64,000 bases of DNA from Gambelia wislizenii (taxonomy: Eukaryota; Chordata; Lepidosauria; Squamata; Crotaphytidae). The notes beneath the pieces were generated by a model. That model saw only the letters and a program-made list of their open reading frames with translations. It was not told the origin of the DNA and made no database searches. Location: contig JAUMIR010000005.1 in assembly GCA_030847615.1 (NCBI GenBank), positions 211,466,645-211,530,644 on the forward strand. Reading direction: 5' to 3'. The position numbers were made by a program, and so were the translations under genes. Below are positions 43,529 through 55,019 of this stretch, in pieces. The stretch's first letter is position 1, and each line of letters opens with the position of its first letter.

Positions 43529-44215
43529 GTCATGCCCTCTGAACCTAATGAGGGTATGGAGTCTGAGGAAGAGGACATGGCAGAGGATGGTCCTAGGGAC
43601 CCTGGCACAGGTTATCTACACCTGTGCCAGCAGGGAACTCTGCCAATGTAGAGTCCCAAGCAGAGGAAGAGCCTGGTCCTAGTGGGTTGGCACCAGTCAC
43701 AGCAGTGAGCCCTGCCAGCTCAGATAAGGAGGAGGAAGAGGAGACAGACTTACCCATACCATCCTTCAGCCAACAGAGATCTCAAAAGGAAGCCAGGAAG
43801 AGATCGATGAGGCTTTATCTGAAACACTGGCTCATTAAGAAGCACCTGGAATAGCCCTGATTGCTATATATATGCCTTGTGGGAGCTATGGAGCCTTCGT
43901 CAGAGATCAACTGATCATCCTAGCAAAAGCTTCCTGTTGGTTATCTTTGACTCCGTGTTCATGCTGTCTTGATTCCTGTTTAGACCTTGGACTGATTCTG
44001 ACTATGCTGTTGTCTGTTCCTGTTGACATACAGACTTGCTTCTGGACCTATGCTGACTTCTGTAAGCCTCTGACTTTTTACTGGACTATTCTTTGCATCT
44101 CCCCATTTGCTTCTGCCAACTCTTATCAGGACTTTGTTTCAACTGCATTGCTATTATTAAGAGTTGGCCATTTTCCCAAACATTGTTTTATCAACTTCTA
44201 AGCTGTTCGTTGATA
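43529..44215 (+). mobile_element. Candidate LTR (unconfirmed ends)
   Basis: Starts TGTCATGCCCTCTGAACC, like squamate gypsy-type LTRs. Then an acidic-looking GAGGAAGAG-rich region, a strong TATA box (CTATATATATGCC at 43863-43875), and a downstream T/C-rich stretch of repeated 'gacttctg/ctggac' type. The 3' end and target duplication were not found, so the right boundary is a guess. The open frame at 43624-43854 is probably a by-product of the repeat. Confidence 0.4.
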
Positions 44216-44227
44216 CTTTTGCCATCA

Positions 44228-44262
44228 TGCTGCTGTCCAGGCTGCTTTCCTGGACAGCAGCA
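44228..44262. repeat. Perfect 14-bp inverted repeat (hairpin)
   Basis: TGCTGCTGTCCAGG (44228-44241), a 7-base spacer, and CCTGGACAGCAGCA (44249-44262). Exact complementarity. Confidence 0.92.
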
Positions 44263-44775
44263 CCTTCCCCACTCCAATAGCTCAACTTTAAAACAGTTTA
44301 AAAGTATTTTAAATGCAAACATAAAAACTAAAGTGCAGCGGCTCCTCCCCTTAAAAGACCTTCCCACAGCAACCAGTTAATAGCCCAGCATCTCATAGTA
44401 TAGCTCTCCTCTCAAAGAAACCATAGATCCTAAGAATGTTTGTTGCTTATATTTAGAACCTTGATACCATTTGAGAGTAGATCTCAAAGCCCAGGGAATT
44501 AATGTACCTCTTATGTATTTTGTGACAAAGATATGTATGAGCATTACTTCTTTCTATCCATTTTCTCTCCTTATCAAACACCCTGATTTAGCTATCCACG
44601 TTTTTTACTTTAAAAAAAAATTGTCTGCCTCCCTGACTTATTTCTGCATTTCACAAATATTGTTTCTAAGTTTAAGCAAGAGTAGAAGGATGTAGGTTGG
44701 ACCCATCTTTTGTCTTGCTTGGTATATAACTAACTATTGTGATTATTGTAGAGAAGGATAATGTTAACATTGATC

Positions 44776-44920
44776 CAGCATGATGTAGTGGTTTGAGTGC
44801 TGGACTAGGATTCCAGGAGACCAGGGTTCAAATTACTGCTCACACATAGAACCCACAAGATGACCATGGGCAAGTCACACACTCTCAACCTCAGAAAAAG
44901 GCAAAGAGTTTTTGGAAATA
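44776..44920 (+). repeat. Sauria-type SINE, truncated
   Basis: 'tgtagtggtttgagtgctgg', then 'ggttcaaattactgctcac' (B-box region) and 'gggcaagtcacacactctca'. The 3' half is missing after about 44912. Confidence 0.85.
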
Positions 44921-45039
44921 GTTTTTTTAACATGCTAATTTTTGTACATTGTCAGTACATTTCATTGTGTATGAAATGTGGATCACCTTGTAATTATGCC
45001 CATTTCTCAATTTGGTTCCCTATTGTTTTTGAATTAAGC

Positions 45040-45268
45040 CAACATAGAGTAGTGTGAGCATTGGACTGTCACTCTGGAAAACCTGAGTTTGAATCCCTGC
45101 TCAGCCATGGAAACCTACTAGGTGACCTCAGGCAAGTCACACACTCCCACCCTCAAGAGGAAGGCAATGGCAAACCCCCTCTGAACAAATCTTGCCAAGA
45201 AAACCCCATGATAGGTTCACCTTAGGGTCACCATAGATCAGAAGGCACACAGCAGCAGCCAATAATGT
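45040..45268 (+). repeat. Sauria-type SINE, near full length
   Basis: tRNA-like head (A box 'tgtgagcattgga', B box GTTTGAATCCC at about 45088), a central 'ctaggtgacctcaggcaagt' and a BovB-like tail 'aaaccccatgataggttcac' with 'ttagggtcaccatagatcag', ending GCACACAGCAGCAGCC. The BovB-like 3' end implies mobilisation by BovB reverse transcriptase. Confidence 0.92.
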
Positions 45269-46595
45269 TCACTCTGTCCAAGTGCTATGAAAGTAGGTGA
45301 AATAAACACATCAGGATTAGGAGTACTTTAGCCCTGTTCCCCACCTCATCTGGAGAGCAACTTTGTGGAGAGAAAAATCTCCACTACCATGGATACTCTC
45401 CATGAGATCTAGAATGTTGATTTTTCAGAGTTCTGGATCACACAGATACCCTTCATGGATATAGCAGGCTCTCCTCTTCATAAAGTTGCTCTTCACATGT
45501 GGGTAATGGTGGAAGTGATGTCAGAAAGGATGGTGCTATAGCACTTCCTTTCCTCATATGTTTATATATACATGCTTATACGTTTATATATTTATGTCTG
45601 CCTTATACTCTGTCTATAACATTGAAACAAACAATATGCAAACCTGCAACTTGTGACTACAACGTCATTTTCCCCATGCATTAACTCTGTACTATCTTTT
45701 CCTGATGAAGAATCTAGTGAGAAGAATTTGAAAGTGTAGTTTTGTATAGTTTTGTTTTGTTTTGTTTTTGTACCTTCTGGACAAATAAGGTATCACCAAT
45801 GTGCATTTTGGAATGTGGGCCTAATTTTCCTAACTCCTGAACTCTCCTGGCTTGTAACTCATTCTTATTCATTGTTTCATCAGATTTCTGAAATATTCAT
45901 TTAGTATCTGGCACTCTTAACAACTTGCCCATCTGGACTTTCAAGCTTCTGATATATAAAAACAAAATCTATGAATTTTACCCCTCTGAAAATATCCTTT
46001 TCTATTTGATTTTTAAATTATTTTTTAACTATAGGAGGAAGTAAGATGAGGGGGTGGGGGAGACAAAAGTGGACATAAAGGCACACATGCATTCATGCGC
46101 ACATGCACATGCCCACCCCCACCAAAAAGAAGAGCATGAATACTTTTTGAATAGTTTTCTAGGCAGGCATGATCTATTTGTTAGCTGCAAGAATGAGTAA
46201 TATAAAAGGTAATTAGTGTGATAACACATTAGCATAATGTTCCATATGGTGTTATCCTTGCATTTGAATATGACAATTATTTAGACTTTAATAAGTTAAC
46301 TGTGACTAGCCTGTTGTCTGGTTCCAAAAATGTTGAAAATGCATTATTCTTGAACATATCGAGGATTATTACATAGAATGACGTTTGTTTTTGTAGCTTG
46401 ATGGATATTTGACATCACAGATGCATTTGATGTACTGTTAAACCATTTGATGCAGCCTTAAACCATTGTACATGCCTGGTGTGAACATGCTCTTTTCTTC
46501 TCTGTGATGATCACAAAAAGTACACAACCAGAATACATCTTCGAGGCCCTGCATTAAGGCCATTTAATCTTCTATCAAAATGGGATTTTCACATA
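45269..46595. other. No recognised gene
   Basis: Contains a (GTTTT)n stretch near 45740-45770 and a MITE-like fragment at 45465-45500 related to 30868-31045. Otherwise unassigned AT-rich sequence. Confidence 0.45.
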
Positions 46596-47244
46596 GGAGA
46601 TTATCAGATGCTCAAAATATCCCAGGACAGGGATGACAGGAGATCGCTATCATGCTCCCTTTTCAGATGCTGTTGTCCCTCTCCTGTGACGTTTCCATTC
46701 TGCTCCTGTTCCTCTCCCAGTTCCTCTTATTCATGGCTTAAGCCATCAATAAGAAGCCTGTTCCATTATAATAATGGAATGACGGGTTAGTGAACAGATG
46801 ACCTGTTCTAATGGCGAGATGACATCATAAGGTGATGTCAGCAGGAGGTCCGTGCCAAAGACTTCTGGGTACGATTGGGACAGCCAAGTAAGTGCCACCC
46901 CTTTTTCCCCCTCCCCAGGTTGCTTTTTAAGTGTACAGTATGTTTTTGTGCTTGCTGTCACTTTTTTTTTTTTTGTATTTTTCTTTTTATTCTTAAAATA
47001 CCCACCTCCCGTTCTCTTGTGAGAATGTGCAGGATTTGCCTTCTGGGGCATGAAAGGAGCTTTGTGACAGCTCCATTCATGCTCAGACTGCTGAGGGGAG
47101 GGGGAGCACTATAGATCTCACAGCAAGGTAAGTGTCTGAACATTTTTTTTCTTCTTTTGTTACAGAGACAGGAGTTGGGTGGGAGTATAGCAGTGGGGAG
47201 ATAGCGGGACAGTCCCAGTTTCTATGGTACATTTGATAATCTCC
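46596..47244 (+). mobile_element. MITE family A, copy 2
   Basis: 649 bp with ends GGAGATTATCAGATG and, from the right, GGAGATTATCAAATG. Flanking trinucleotides are ATA and TTA. Internal blocks such as 'ttctgggtacgattgggaca', 'ccctccccaggttgc' and 'gctccattcatgctcagact' match 50834-51432. Confidence 0.8.
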
Positions 47245-48448
47245 TTACTGTTTCTTTTTAATCAGGAAAGACCCCCAGATAGTCATTTTACACATGGCTA
47301 GGGTTTGTTGTTGTTGTTGTTTGAGCTTAACATTAAGAAAGTGATTTTTTTAAAAAAGCAATCTCTCAGTAGCAACTGCAATTCCAACTGAAATTAATGG
47401 GTTTGGAAGAAATTTGGGCCTGAAAAAGTAAAATTTTGATAAACCACCAGACCATTGACACATCTAAATGTACCAGCCATTAGCCTCCTAGATTTCAACA
47501 TGGTAGCACACAGACATGTTACGTAGGTTACATTTCTCATCAATAGGGATATAATTATTAGCTACTTTTCTTCTCAAAGGGAGCAGTGAGTAATTTTAGC
47601 AACTTTTGACTTGCTGCAAGACAGTCTGAAAACTGCAAAGTTCAGGACTTGTTTTACACAAAATTCACATGTGCTATTTGGTATTTTCTGTGCAGAAAAA
47701 CAATAGTTCTGTGTAGAAAAACAGCAGGAAATACTGTTTTCTAGGCAAAATAAATGTGTACAAATTTTATCTAGAAACTGCAAAGTTTCCCATCTTTCCA
47801 GGATTCTTCTAGACAGGGTTTCTCCACACTTGAGAAAAACATTGGTGTTTTGTTTTGGGTTTTTGTTTTTTTTTGTTTTTGCCATTTTTCAAATATTTTT
47901 TCAAACAATCTTCTGTCCCTACCCATCCAATGCAGACAGCATTTGGAGAGTACCACATTGGTGATGGCTGACAAATGACACTAAACCATTGTACCCTACC
48001 ACTGTTATGTATGCATTGCAAATTTTAACTTTAAATTTAAAGACCATGAACAGCTTTTGGGCAGGGGAAGTGAAAGCAAACTGTTCCATGTTGAAATCTG
48101 ACATGGCATATCTGAACAACAAGTGTGTCTGTACTTTTAACCTATGATGTAAAAGAAGCTGCAAGACACCCTTTTCTCTGTATTCCTCTGAGGTGGAGCC
48201 ACTACCTCTCCCATTTTTAATAACATTTATGTTCTGGGTATAGAAGAATACTGGTATACCCAACCATGCTAGTATGGCTGATTCACAGATGAATCCAACT
48301 CTTGGCCTAGACTGTAGAAGTCAAATCCATTTTCAAATTCAACATATTTATCCATGTCGCATGCAGGGAAAAGTTCAGAAATAGCCCATTGCTTTTCAAA
48401 TAAATGAAATAAACAAGCTATTTAGGACATAAACTGGTTAGGATACTA
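47245..48448. other. No recognised gene
   Basis: Includes (TTG)n at 47307-47322 and a T-rich patch at 47848-47885. The minus-strand frames at 47574-48263 are short and unrecognised. Confidence 0.5.
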
Positions 48449-48994
48449 GGGCCTCATTTACACATCTAGAATATGCTGGCTTCCCACTGGGATATTCTGG
48501 CCCTGGATCAGGCCTGTTGCCCCTTCGTTACCTACATGAAATGGGATGGAGTCTGCAAGGACACAATGGCCTGTCTCTGCAGCTACTGCTGCTGCCGTCC
48601 AAATCACACTCTCTGAAGCCAGGCAGGAGACCCACAGCATCAAGTACCCCTGCATGTGACCAGCCTTGGTCACGTCCTGTGGGCCTCCTTCCTAGCTACA
48701 GAGAGTGCAATGCTGATGACAGCAGCGGCAGCTGCAGAGATGCGGTGGCATGTTGGTATGGACTCCTGTGGTCCCACGGAGCCCAATCCATTTTTCCTCA
48801 ATGAGGCAATTTTCCACAAGTAATTTGCTGAAATGGTTTAACAGGCTTTACCCCATCTTCCCCTTATCTTTGCCCCAGGTGTCATGACAACTGCCCAGGG
48901 ACAAAACAGGACAAATGCCCTGCATTGTTTGGACTGCAGGGCTCTAAGATGAGGTCAAGATGGGGAAAAAACAGCCTGTCTAGACAAGCTCTTA
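48449..48994 (+). mobile_element. MITE family B, copy 2
   Basis: Ends GGGCCTCATTTACACATC and, from the right, AAGAGCTTGTCTAGACAGGC. It aligns with the reverse complement of 22242-22660 and is longer. The GCTGCTGC-rich middle and 'gtgaccagccttggtcacgt' are shared. Confidence 0.7.
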
Positions 48995-50833
48995 GAATAA
49001 CTCACTGAACCAACTCTCAGATTAAGGAGACCACTAGGACTCCCAATATAGTTTGAAACTGACCTTTCCTCTTCACTGTTCCCGTGAAAACAAAGGGAAT
49101 TTCCTTTACAACCAAAGATACTCCTTAAGAAAGGTCTACACAGTTTGGAGAGAAGGGGATTCAAGCTGATCAATCAATAACCTTGGATGACCTGGTCATA
49201 CACACTGCAACTATTTTTTGTGAATCTGAGTCAGTCAGAAATGTGCCTCAAAAGGCAAACGGGTCTAGAGCTGCCCGGTCTTTTAAATACCTTTTCAAAA
49301 AGAAGAGAGATTGTTTGCAGCAACCATGGAATAGAACGTAGATTGGTTTTCCATGACGGGTAATATAGAGCATGCCCTGGGTGCCTCTTCAAAAGGTCCA
49401 GGCAGCAACAAATGGTAGCAGAGTATTTGTTCCTTCAGACATAAGTATAAAGGCACAGACACAAGCTTGTGTATAAAATAAACTTCTCTTTACTTGGGCA
49501 GCAGCCTAAGTGGATTCAAATAGGCCAGCACTAGAGCTTGCAAAAGTTATTTGAATATACTACAGCTCCCAGAGTCTTCCAGCCAGTATGGCCAGTGTGG
49601 GATTCTTCAGGAGCAAATGGTGAAGATTAGGAAAGGCTGTCAGTGTTGATCTCACATTTTCCAGAAATATTGAGTTACCGTAGGTACTTTCTACATTTGT
49701 GGCAATATTTAATTAGTGGATCTTAGACTTCTCAGTATTTCTCTAGGAAGGCACAAGATGTGAGATACCCTTCGATCATGTCTTTGACCTAGCTTTTTCT
49801 GTCTGCCTTGCTGTCACCACCAATCCAATTTTAATAACCAATCTAGTAATTTGTCCCTTTCCAGGTGGCTTGAAACCTCAGCTAAAAACTCTCCTGGTGA
49901 TTATTATACATTCCTTTTCCAGAATGCTTTCTCACACTTCAGTGACTGCAAGACATCTTGTTAACACAACTTTTAAAACTTTAGAAGAAAGATGTTGAAA
50001 GGAGTGGAGCTGGAATACATTTATTGCTATGTGCTGAAAGGGAAAAGTGAAGGTTTTATTTGCTAAACCTGCTTAGAGAACAAGGAAAAGGTATTTGCCT
50101 CACTGTGGAAGTAAAATAAGGTCTGTTGTGCACTGATTCTTAAAACCCTTTAATCTCTTTGGGTTTCTCACCACGTCATCTTTTTGGTGGTATTTCCCTC
50201 AAGGTTTCCAGTTTTATACTACTGACATATAAGACCTAATGTATGGTAGCAGCAAAATATACGGGACTTCCACAATAGATGGAAAGCCAACATTTGGTTC
50301 GCACTTAATAAGGAAAACTTAGAATGGATTATGATGAGAGTTGCCAGTAAGGTACATGTGCTAGTGGTGATCCTGGATTCCTTGACATTTTGACCTTGCC
50401 TTCCTAGCTTCCCCATGACAGCTTGTCAATGTTTGTACAATATGCAAGAGTGACAATAATGTAAGGTGCCACATAGGAGCAGAACTTGGGAGGCCTTGAA
50501 TACCAAGCAATTGCTTTCAGAGCTAAGGTATAACTACAACAGCAGCTCACGGTCCAAGCAGGGTAGGTGAGTGGGGGACACCACCTCACCACCAATTTCA
50601 CAGTGATGTGCTCCCCTGCTTGGACTATTAGCCACTGCTATGTTCATAAATTAATGAGTGGTGATTTGCAATTATTTCCTTTTTCCTTAAGAAGGGTCAT
50701 ATTAAAATTCTGTCAACAGGGATAACACCATTCCTTTTGATGTGTAACTAATGTTTACATTCCAGGTATCAGGATATGACCTCAATAAATGCCAAAGAAC
50801 TAATATCACATGATTCAGTGCTGGCTTATACTG
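48995..50833. other. No recognised gene; one repeat fragment
   Basis: 49550-49625 ('tactacagctcccagagtct') is a fragment of the hairpin repeat family also seen at 15184. The rest is unassigned. Confidence 0.5.
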
Positions 50834-51432
50834 TGGAGATTATCAGACATGGCTAATGTGGTACCATAATGATGCCAGAGGAACGCAAAAGGACACCAAT
50901 ATCAGATGACAATGTCCTTTTGCACGCCATTGGTGTCATTTGGCGTTTCTTTTTATTGATAAGCTGAGCTGTCAATAGATCGCCCATCCCATTTTTGTCC
51001 CAGCATTGCTGGCATGTGAAACCTCAGGCCATTTAACTCATGTGAATGCAGCATCAATGGGTGGTCCTGACAGAACACTTCTGGGTGATATCACAACATC
51101 CAGGTAAGTGACACACTTTTTATGACCCTCCCCAGGTTACTTGTAAGTTTTAAAGTGTGTATTCTGTGCTCAGTGTAACTTTTTTTTGGGGGGGGTATTT
51201 TACTTTTTATTTTTCAATTCCCTATGCTCATGTCTTCTCACAAGAATGGGTAGGATTTCAGTCCAGGAAGTGAACAGAGCTCCATTAGAGCTCCGTTCAT
51301 CCCTGGGCTGCCTGTCAATGGGAGGGAAGGTAAGTGCGGTGGGGAGGGTTATTGTGCCAGGGTAGGGGTGGAATTGGAGATTTTGGGACAGGAAGGCTTT
51401 TTGCATTCCTGTCTAATAATGTCCGGTGTCTT
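50834..51432 (+). mobile_element. MITE family A, copy 3
   Basis: Left end TGGAGATTATCAGACATGG; right end, complemented, CCGGACATTATTAGACAGG. TTATACTG occurs on both sides (50826-50833 and 51433-51440) and may be an 8-bp target duplication. Aligns with the reverse complement of 4370-4931, e.g. 'cataatgatgcca', 'ggcatgtgaaacctc' and 'acttctgggtgatatcacaa'. Confidence 0.78.
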
Positions 51433-52637
51433 ATACTGCTGCCTTTTGCTCTGTTTGTATTGTGAGTGTTCAGGCAACATTGACAAGAGTGGGTAAGAGT
51501 ATGTTTTGTACCATAGACCAGCATCTTGGAGTATTCAAAGGTTTTCAAGTAACAAAAATTAACTATTTTAATTACTAAACATAATTACTAAATTATTAAA
51601 ATCAATGATTAAATTTAATTACTTAAATTAACTATTTTAATTACAGGGAAGTAAAGAGGTTAATTTTATATAATATAGAAGTAACATGTTACTGTTCAGC
51701 CTCAGGAGTAAAACTATAACTAATTACTTTCCACAGTCTTTGCTTTGGGTTGAGGGACATATCATGTGAAAAGGTGGGATTACATACTATATTACTGAAT
51801 TGCTGCTGAGTCTAATGACAGGGCACATTGACTGATATCTGGGATAGTGAGAGGGAGTATGTGGTGATGTTTAATCGAAGAAAAGCATGGCTTACAAATA
51901 GTGTTAACTAGACTGTGAGAAGGATCCCACATTATAATTAAAGGCCTTTAAAAAGAAGAAAGTAGAAAAAAGCAGAAATGTGCTGTTTGGGACATTACAT
52001 TGATACATCAATTACTGAGTTTAAGCTAATTAGCAATAATGTCAGATTCTACCCAACCAGAATTTAGTCTGAATCTTTGGAGTTTGGACAGCTTACCAGT
52101 CTGATGTTTAAAAGATCCAACACAAGATGTAAAAGCATAGGAAAATGAAAAGGTTACTGCCATGGGGAAGCCATATTCCTTCAGGTATCAAGGTTCTAAG
52201 CCATAAAATGATTTTAAAGTGAAAAGCTGCAGTTTGATTTGAGCTCAAAAACAAACTGGGAGTCAGTGAAGATAACATAATTCTAGGGTAATATATTTGT
52301 AATGACTAGTTCCAATTATAGCAATATTACAGCCCTATTCTGGACTGAGGATTTAATGCATATTTGTAAATTTTCTCATTCTTGCTATAAAAAAAAAGAG
52401 TCTCATTTTGAAAATGGCCAACTGCCATGACATATTTTATAATGTGAGACTTTTTTTGTGAAAAAAAATGTTTTTACACAGAAAACAGTGTATTTTGTAC
52501 AAACTACAGTTTTCTGCACACAAATGTTTTTTGCAGAAAAATTATCACAGTTTCTCTAGTAAGAATTTGCTAACAGAGAGAGGGAATGGTGTAAAATAGT
52601 AAAGAAAGGAAAGGAAAAGGAAAAAAAGGCTGCATAC
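51433..52637. other. No recognised gene
   Basis: AT-rich; includes 51545-51660 with repeated 'aattactaaatta/taactattttaatta' units. Confidence 0.5.
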
Positions 52638-53445
52638 TGACCAGACTAACACATCTACAGTATGTCTTTGAATACATCACAGGACCTAATCACATCACTC
52701 ACAATATCTGAGGTACTTTCACTTGCTCATCTTCTAATGTGATATATGCCATCCTCTGTCAACAATGTCCTTCAGCTCTCTCTATATTGGGCAAACAAGC
52801 CAGTCTCTGCACCAGAGGATAAATGGACATAAACCAGACATTAGGCATGGGAACACACAAAAAACAGTTGGAGAACACTTCAATCTTCCTGGGCATTCCA
52901 TCTTGGACCTCAGAACAGAACAAAAAATACAAAGGAAGACTATAAAGAGTAACAGCAGAATTGGAATATATCCACAAACTCCAGTCCATTGACAGTGGAC
53001 TGAATAGAGAAAATGGTTTCCTGGTGCACTACAGATATTATAACACTAGGAAATACCCCAACCTCATGGGGTTTCTCTTGGCTAGTTTATCACATCTCCT
53101 TTCAGTTTCTCAGACAACATCACACTACATTTCAATAACTCCCTCCACCATTTATATGCCTATCTACTCACCTTGGCTTTAGGCAACATCTTTTCTCCTG
53201 CCTTTGTCCCCCAACAATCACCATTAAAACTGAACTTGTCACCTCATCATCATACCCACAAGTTTTGCATTTCTATTGCTATTCACACATACCCCCTGCT
53301 CATTAACATCTAAGCACTTCACTCCATGCATCTGATGAAGTAGACTTAAGTCTATGAAAGTTTGTTACCAACTTCTTTCTCTCAGTTAGTCTCAAAAGTG
53401 CTACAAGATTCCTTTGTGTACTGATCCAGACTAATACATATAAAT
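52638..53445 (+). pseudogene. Penelope-like element 1: GIY-YIG endonuclease and 3' region
   Basis: About 52690-53070 encodes in shifting frames the end of a Penelope-like polyprotein: SLYIGQTSQSLHQRINGHKPDI (GIY-YIG core, with the catalytic Arg in QRINGH), then VGEHFNLPGHSILDL, and in a further frame LNRENGFLVHYR. The 3' region contains 'gcatctgatgaagtagac' and ends 'ctgatccagactaatacata', typical of these elements. A short copy of that end ('ctgaccagactaacacatct') precedes the coding part at 52638-52657, in line with the terminal direct repeats of this group. RT is absent; inactive. Confidence 0.85.
53332..53359 (+). ncRNA. Hammerhead-ribozyme-like core in Penelope element 1
   Basis: CTGATGA (53332-53338), a 6-bp helix with a TTAA loop (53340-53355) and GAAA (53356-53359) in hammerhead order. 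There is one extra A before helix II, and no convincing helix I/III could be drawn, so activity is doubtful. Confidence 0.35.
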
Positions 53446-54589
53446 TATGTTGCTTATGTTGACATAAGCATAGAATGTTTTGATGTTTTTCCTATCTCTG
53501 GGCATGGTCTGAGAGAGTGAGCATGGCATCCAAACTATGCTGGCCTAAACAAGTGTGTATTTGAGTTCAACCTGGGATGGGAATCATGCCTACTTGTATA
53601 CATTGCATTCATGAGGGAAAGGTAAGGTATAAACAAAAACATTATTGGAGAAACCAATAAGCATAGCAATCAAACAGCAGCGAATTAACACTGGCAAGTA
53701 TCCTGTTGATTAGTCCCAACTACAATTTTTTTTTCTTTGAATCAACTGTTAAATGGTGAATGAACACACAGGTAAATCCAACTATTTTGGAAGGCCTGCT
53801 CTGGTTAAGACTACAAAGAGGATTTATGCCAATATTTTATGTGTAGCAAAAAAAAAAAGAGCCCCGTTACCTGGAGGACAAACTGAGGCACCTAAACTGG
53901 GCAATACAGGCTAATGGTTACTCCAGATCAGACATCACAAGAGCAGCCAGAGACAGAAAAAACCACAGGAATGAAGAAGAAAAACAGCCACCCAAAGGGA
54001 AGGTATTTTTACCATACATCAAAGGAGTCACAGACAGAATAGGGAAAATGATGAGGAAACACAACCTCCAAACGATCTACAGACCAACTAAGAAAATCCA
54101 AGAAATGCTACACTCAGCAAAGGACAAAAGAGACCCTCTCACAGCTGCAGGAGTTTACTGCATACCATGCAGCTTTGGACAATTTTACATTGGGACAACT
54201 AAACACAGTGTGCAAACACCAATCAAGGAACATGAGAGACACTGCAGACTGGGCCAGCCAGAAAAATCAGCAGTAGCAGAACATGTTATAAACCAGCCTG
54301 GACACAAAATCCTATTTAAAAACACAGAAATTCTAGACCAGGACAACAATTATCATGTCAGAATGCACAGAGAAGCTATGGAAATCCACAAACACCGGGA
54401 CAACTTCAACAGGAAAGAAGAAATCTTAAAAGTAAACAAAATCTGGGTCTCTGTTTTGAAGAACAATAGAATCAAAATTCAACACTTACAAAGGAATTCC
54501 ACCCAGGAACAGGGGGATTCCCAGCAGATAATGACCCATCAACCAACCATTAGCCAGACACTAACGAGCCTTGCATTTCTATACCCAGA

Positions 54590-54631
54590 AACTAACCATT
54601 CAATTACACAAATGTAATTGAATGGTTAGTT
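54590..54631. repeat. Perfect 18-bp hairpin across the ORF stop codon
   Basis: AACTAACCATTCAATTAC (54590-54607), 6-base loop, and its exact complement at 54614-54631. The TAA stop of Penelope element 2 (54615-54617) lies in the second arm. Confidence 0.93.
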
Positions 54632-54668
54632 CATATAAACTCCACATACACTCCTACCCAACCATTCT

Positions 54669-54703
54669 CTGAACATGCCAGCCACAGATGCAGGTGAAAC
54701 GTC
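54669..54703 (+). ncRNA. Degenerate hammerhead ribozyme of Penelope element 2
   Basis: CTGAACA (54669-54675), then TGCC...GGTG helix II and GAAAC GTC (54696-54703), the order of a minimal type-I hammerhead with a very short helix III. The core should be CUGANGA, so the sixth core base is C where G (G8, general-base/acid region) is required; presumably inactive. Confidence 0.5.
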
Positions 54704-55019
54704 GGAAAGAAACTATTCCAGAACATAGCCTCACAGCCCAGAAAAAAGGAAAATCTATGGATGCTGGCTGTGAAAGCCTTCGACTTCACATCAAATGAGA
54801 CAGTTGGCCTCATACCCTTGGCTGCATTAGCATGTTCCCTCCATAGAAACACGACAACAAATAAATGATAATAATTCCTAACAAATAATTATTTTCTTCA
54901 TGTGCTTCACTTAAATTATATATTAAAAAATTGTGTCTCCAGTTATGCAGTGGCTGCATTTAACAATACTATGTAATTTATAGTTTCACATAAATATAAA
55001 CATTCAAAGAACAAGCCCT

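Larger units (their letters stand above)
53855..54790 (+). pseudogene. Penelope-like element 2: RT C-terminus and GIY-YIG endonuclease, 5'-truncated
   Basis: A single open frame from about 53860 to the stop at 54615-54617. It begins with the end of the RT (LEDKLRHLNWAIQANGY), a linker (VFLPYIKGVTDRIGKMMRKH), then the endonuclease: AAGVYCIPCSFGQFYIGTTK (GVYxIPC..YIG core), IKEHERHCRLGQPEKSAVAEH and HREAMEIHKH. The first-strand RT motifs are missing, so the copy is 5'-truncated; the junction is next to an A-run at 53849-53860. The 3' region has 'gccagccacagatgcaggtg' with AAACGTC and ends near 'ggctgtgaaagccttcgac', characteristic of squamate Penelope/Poseidon-type copies. Confidence 0.9.

Noticed and set aside
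43624..43854. An acidic 76-codon protein gene
   Set aside because: GAG/GAA-rich composition within an LTR-like repeat; no homology recognised and no conserved context.
45040..45120. A functional tRNA gene at the SINE head
   Set aside because: A and B boxes are present but the cloverleaf is not, and a BovB-like tail follows; it is a SINE.
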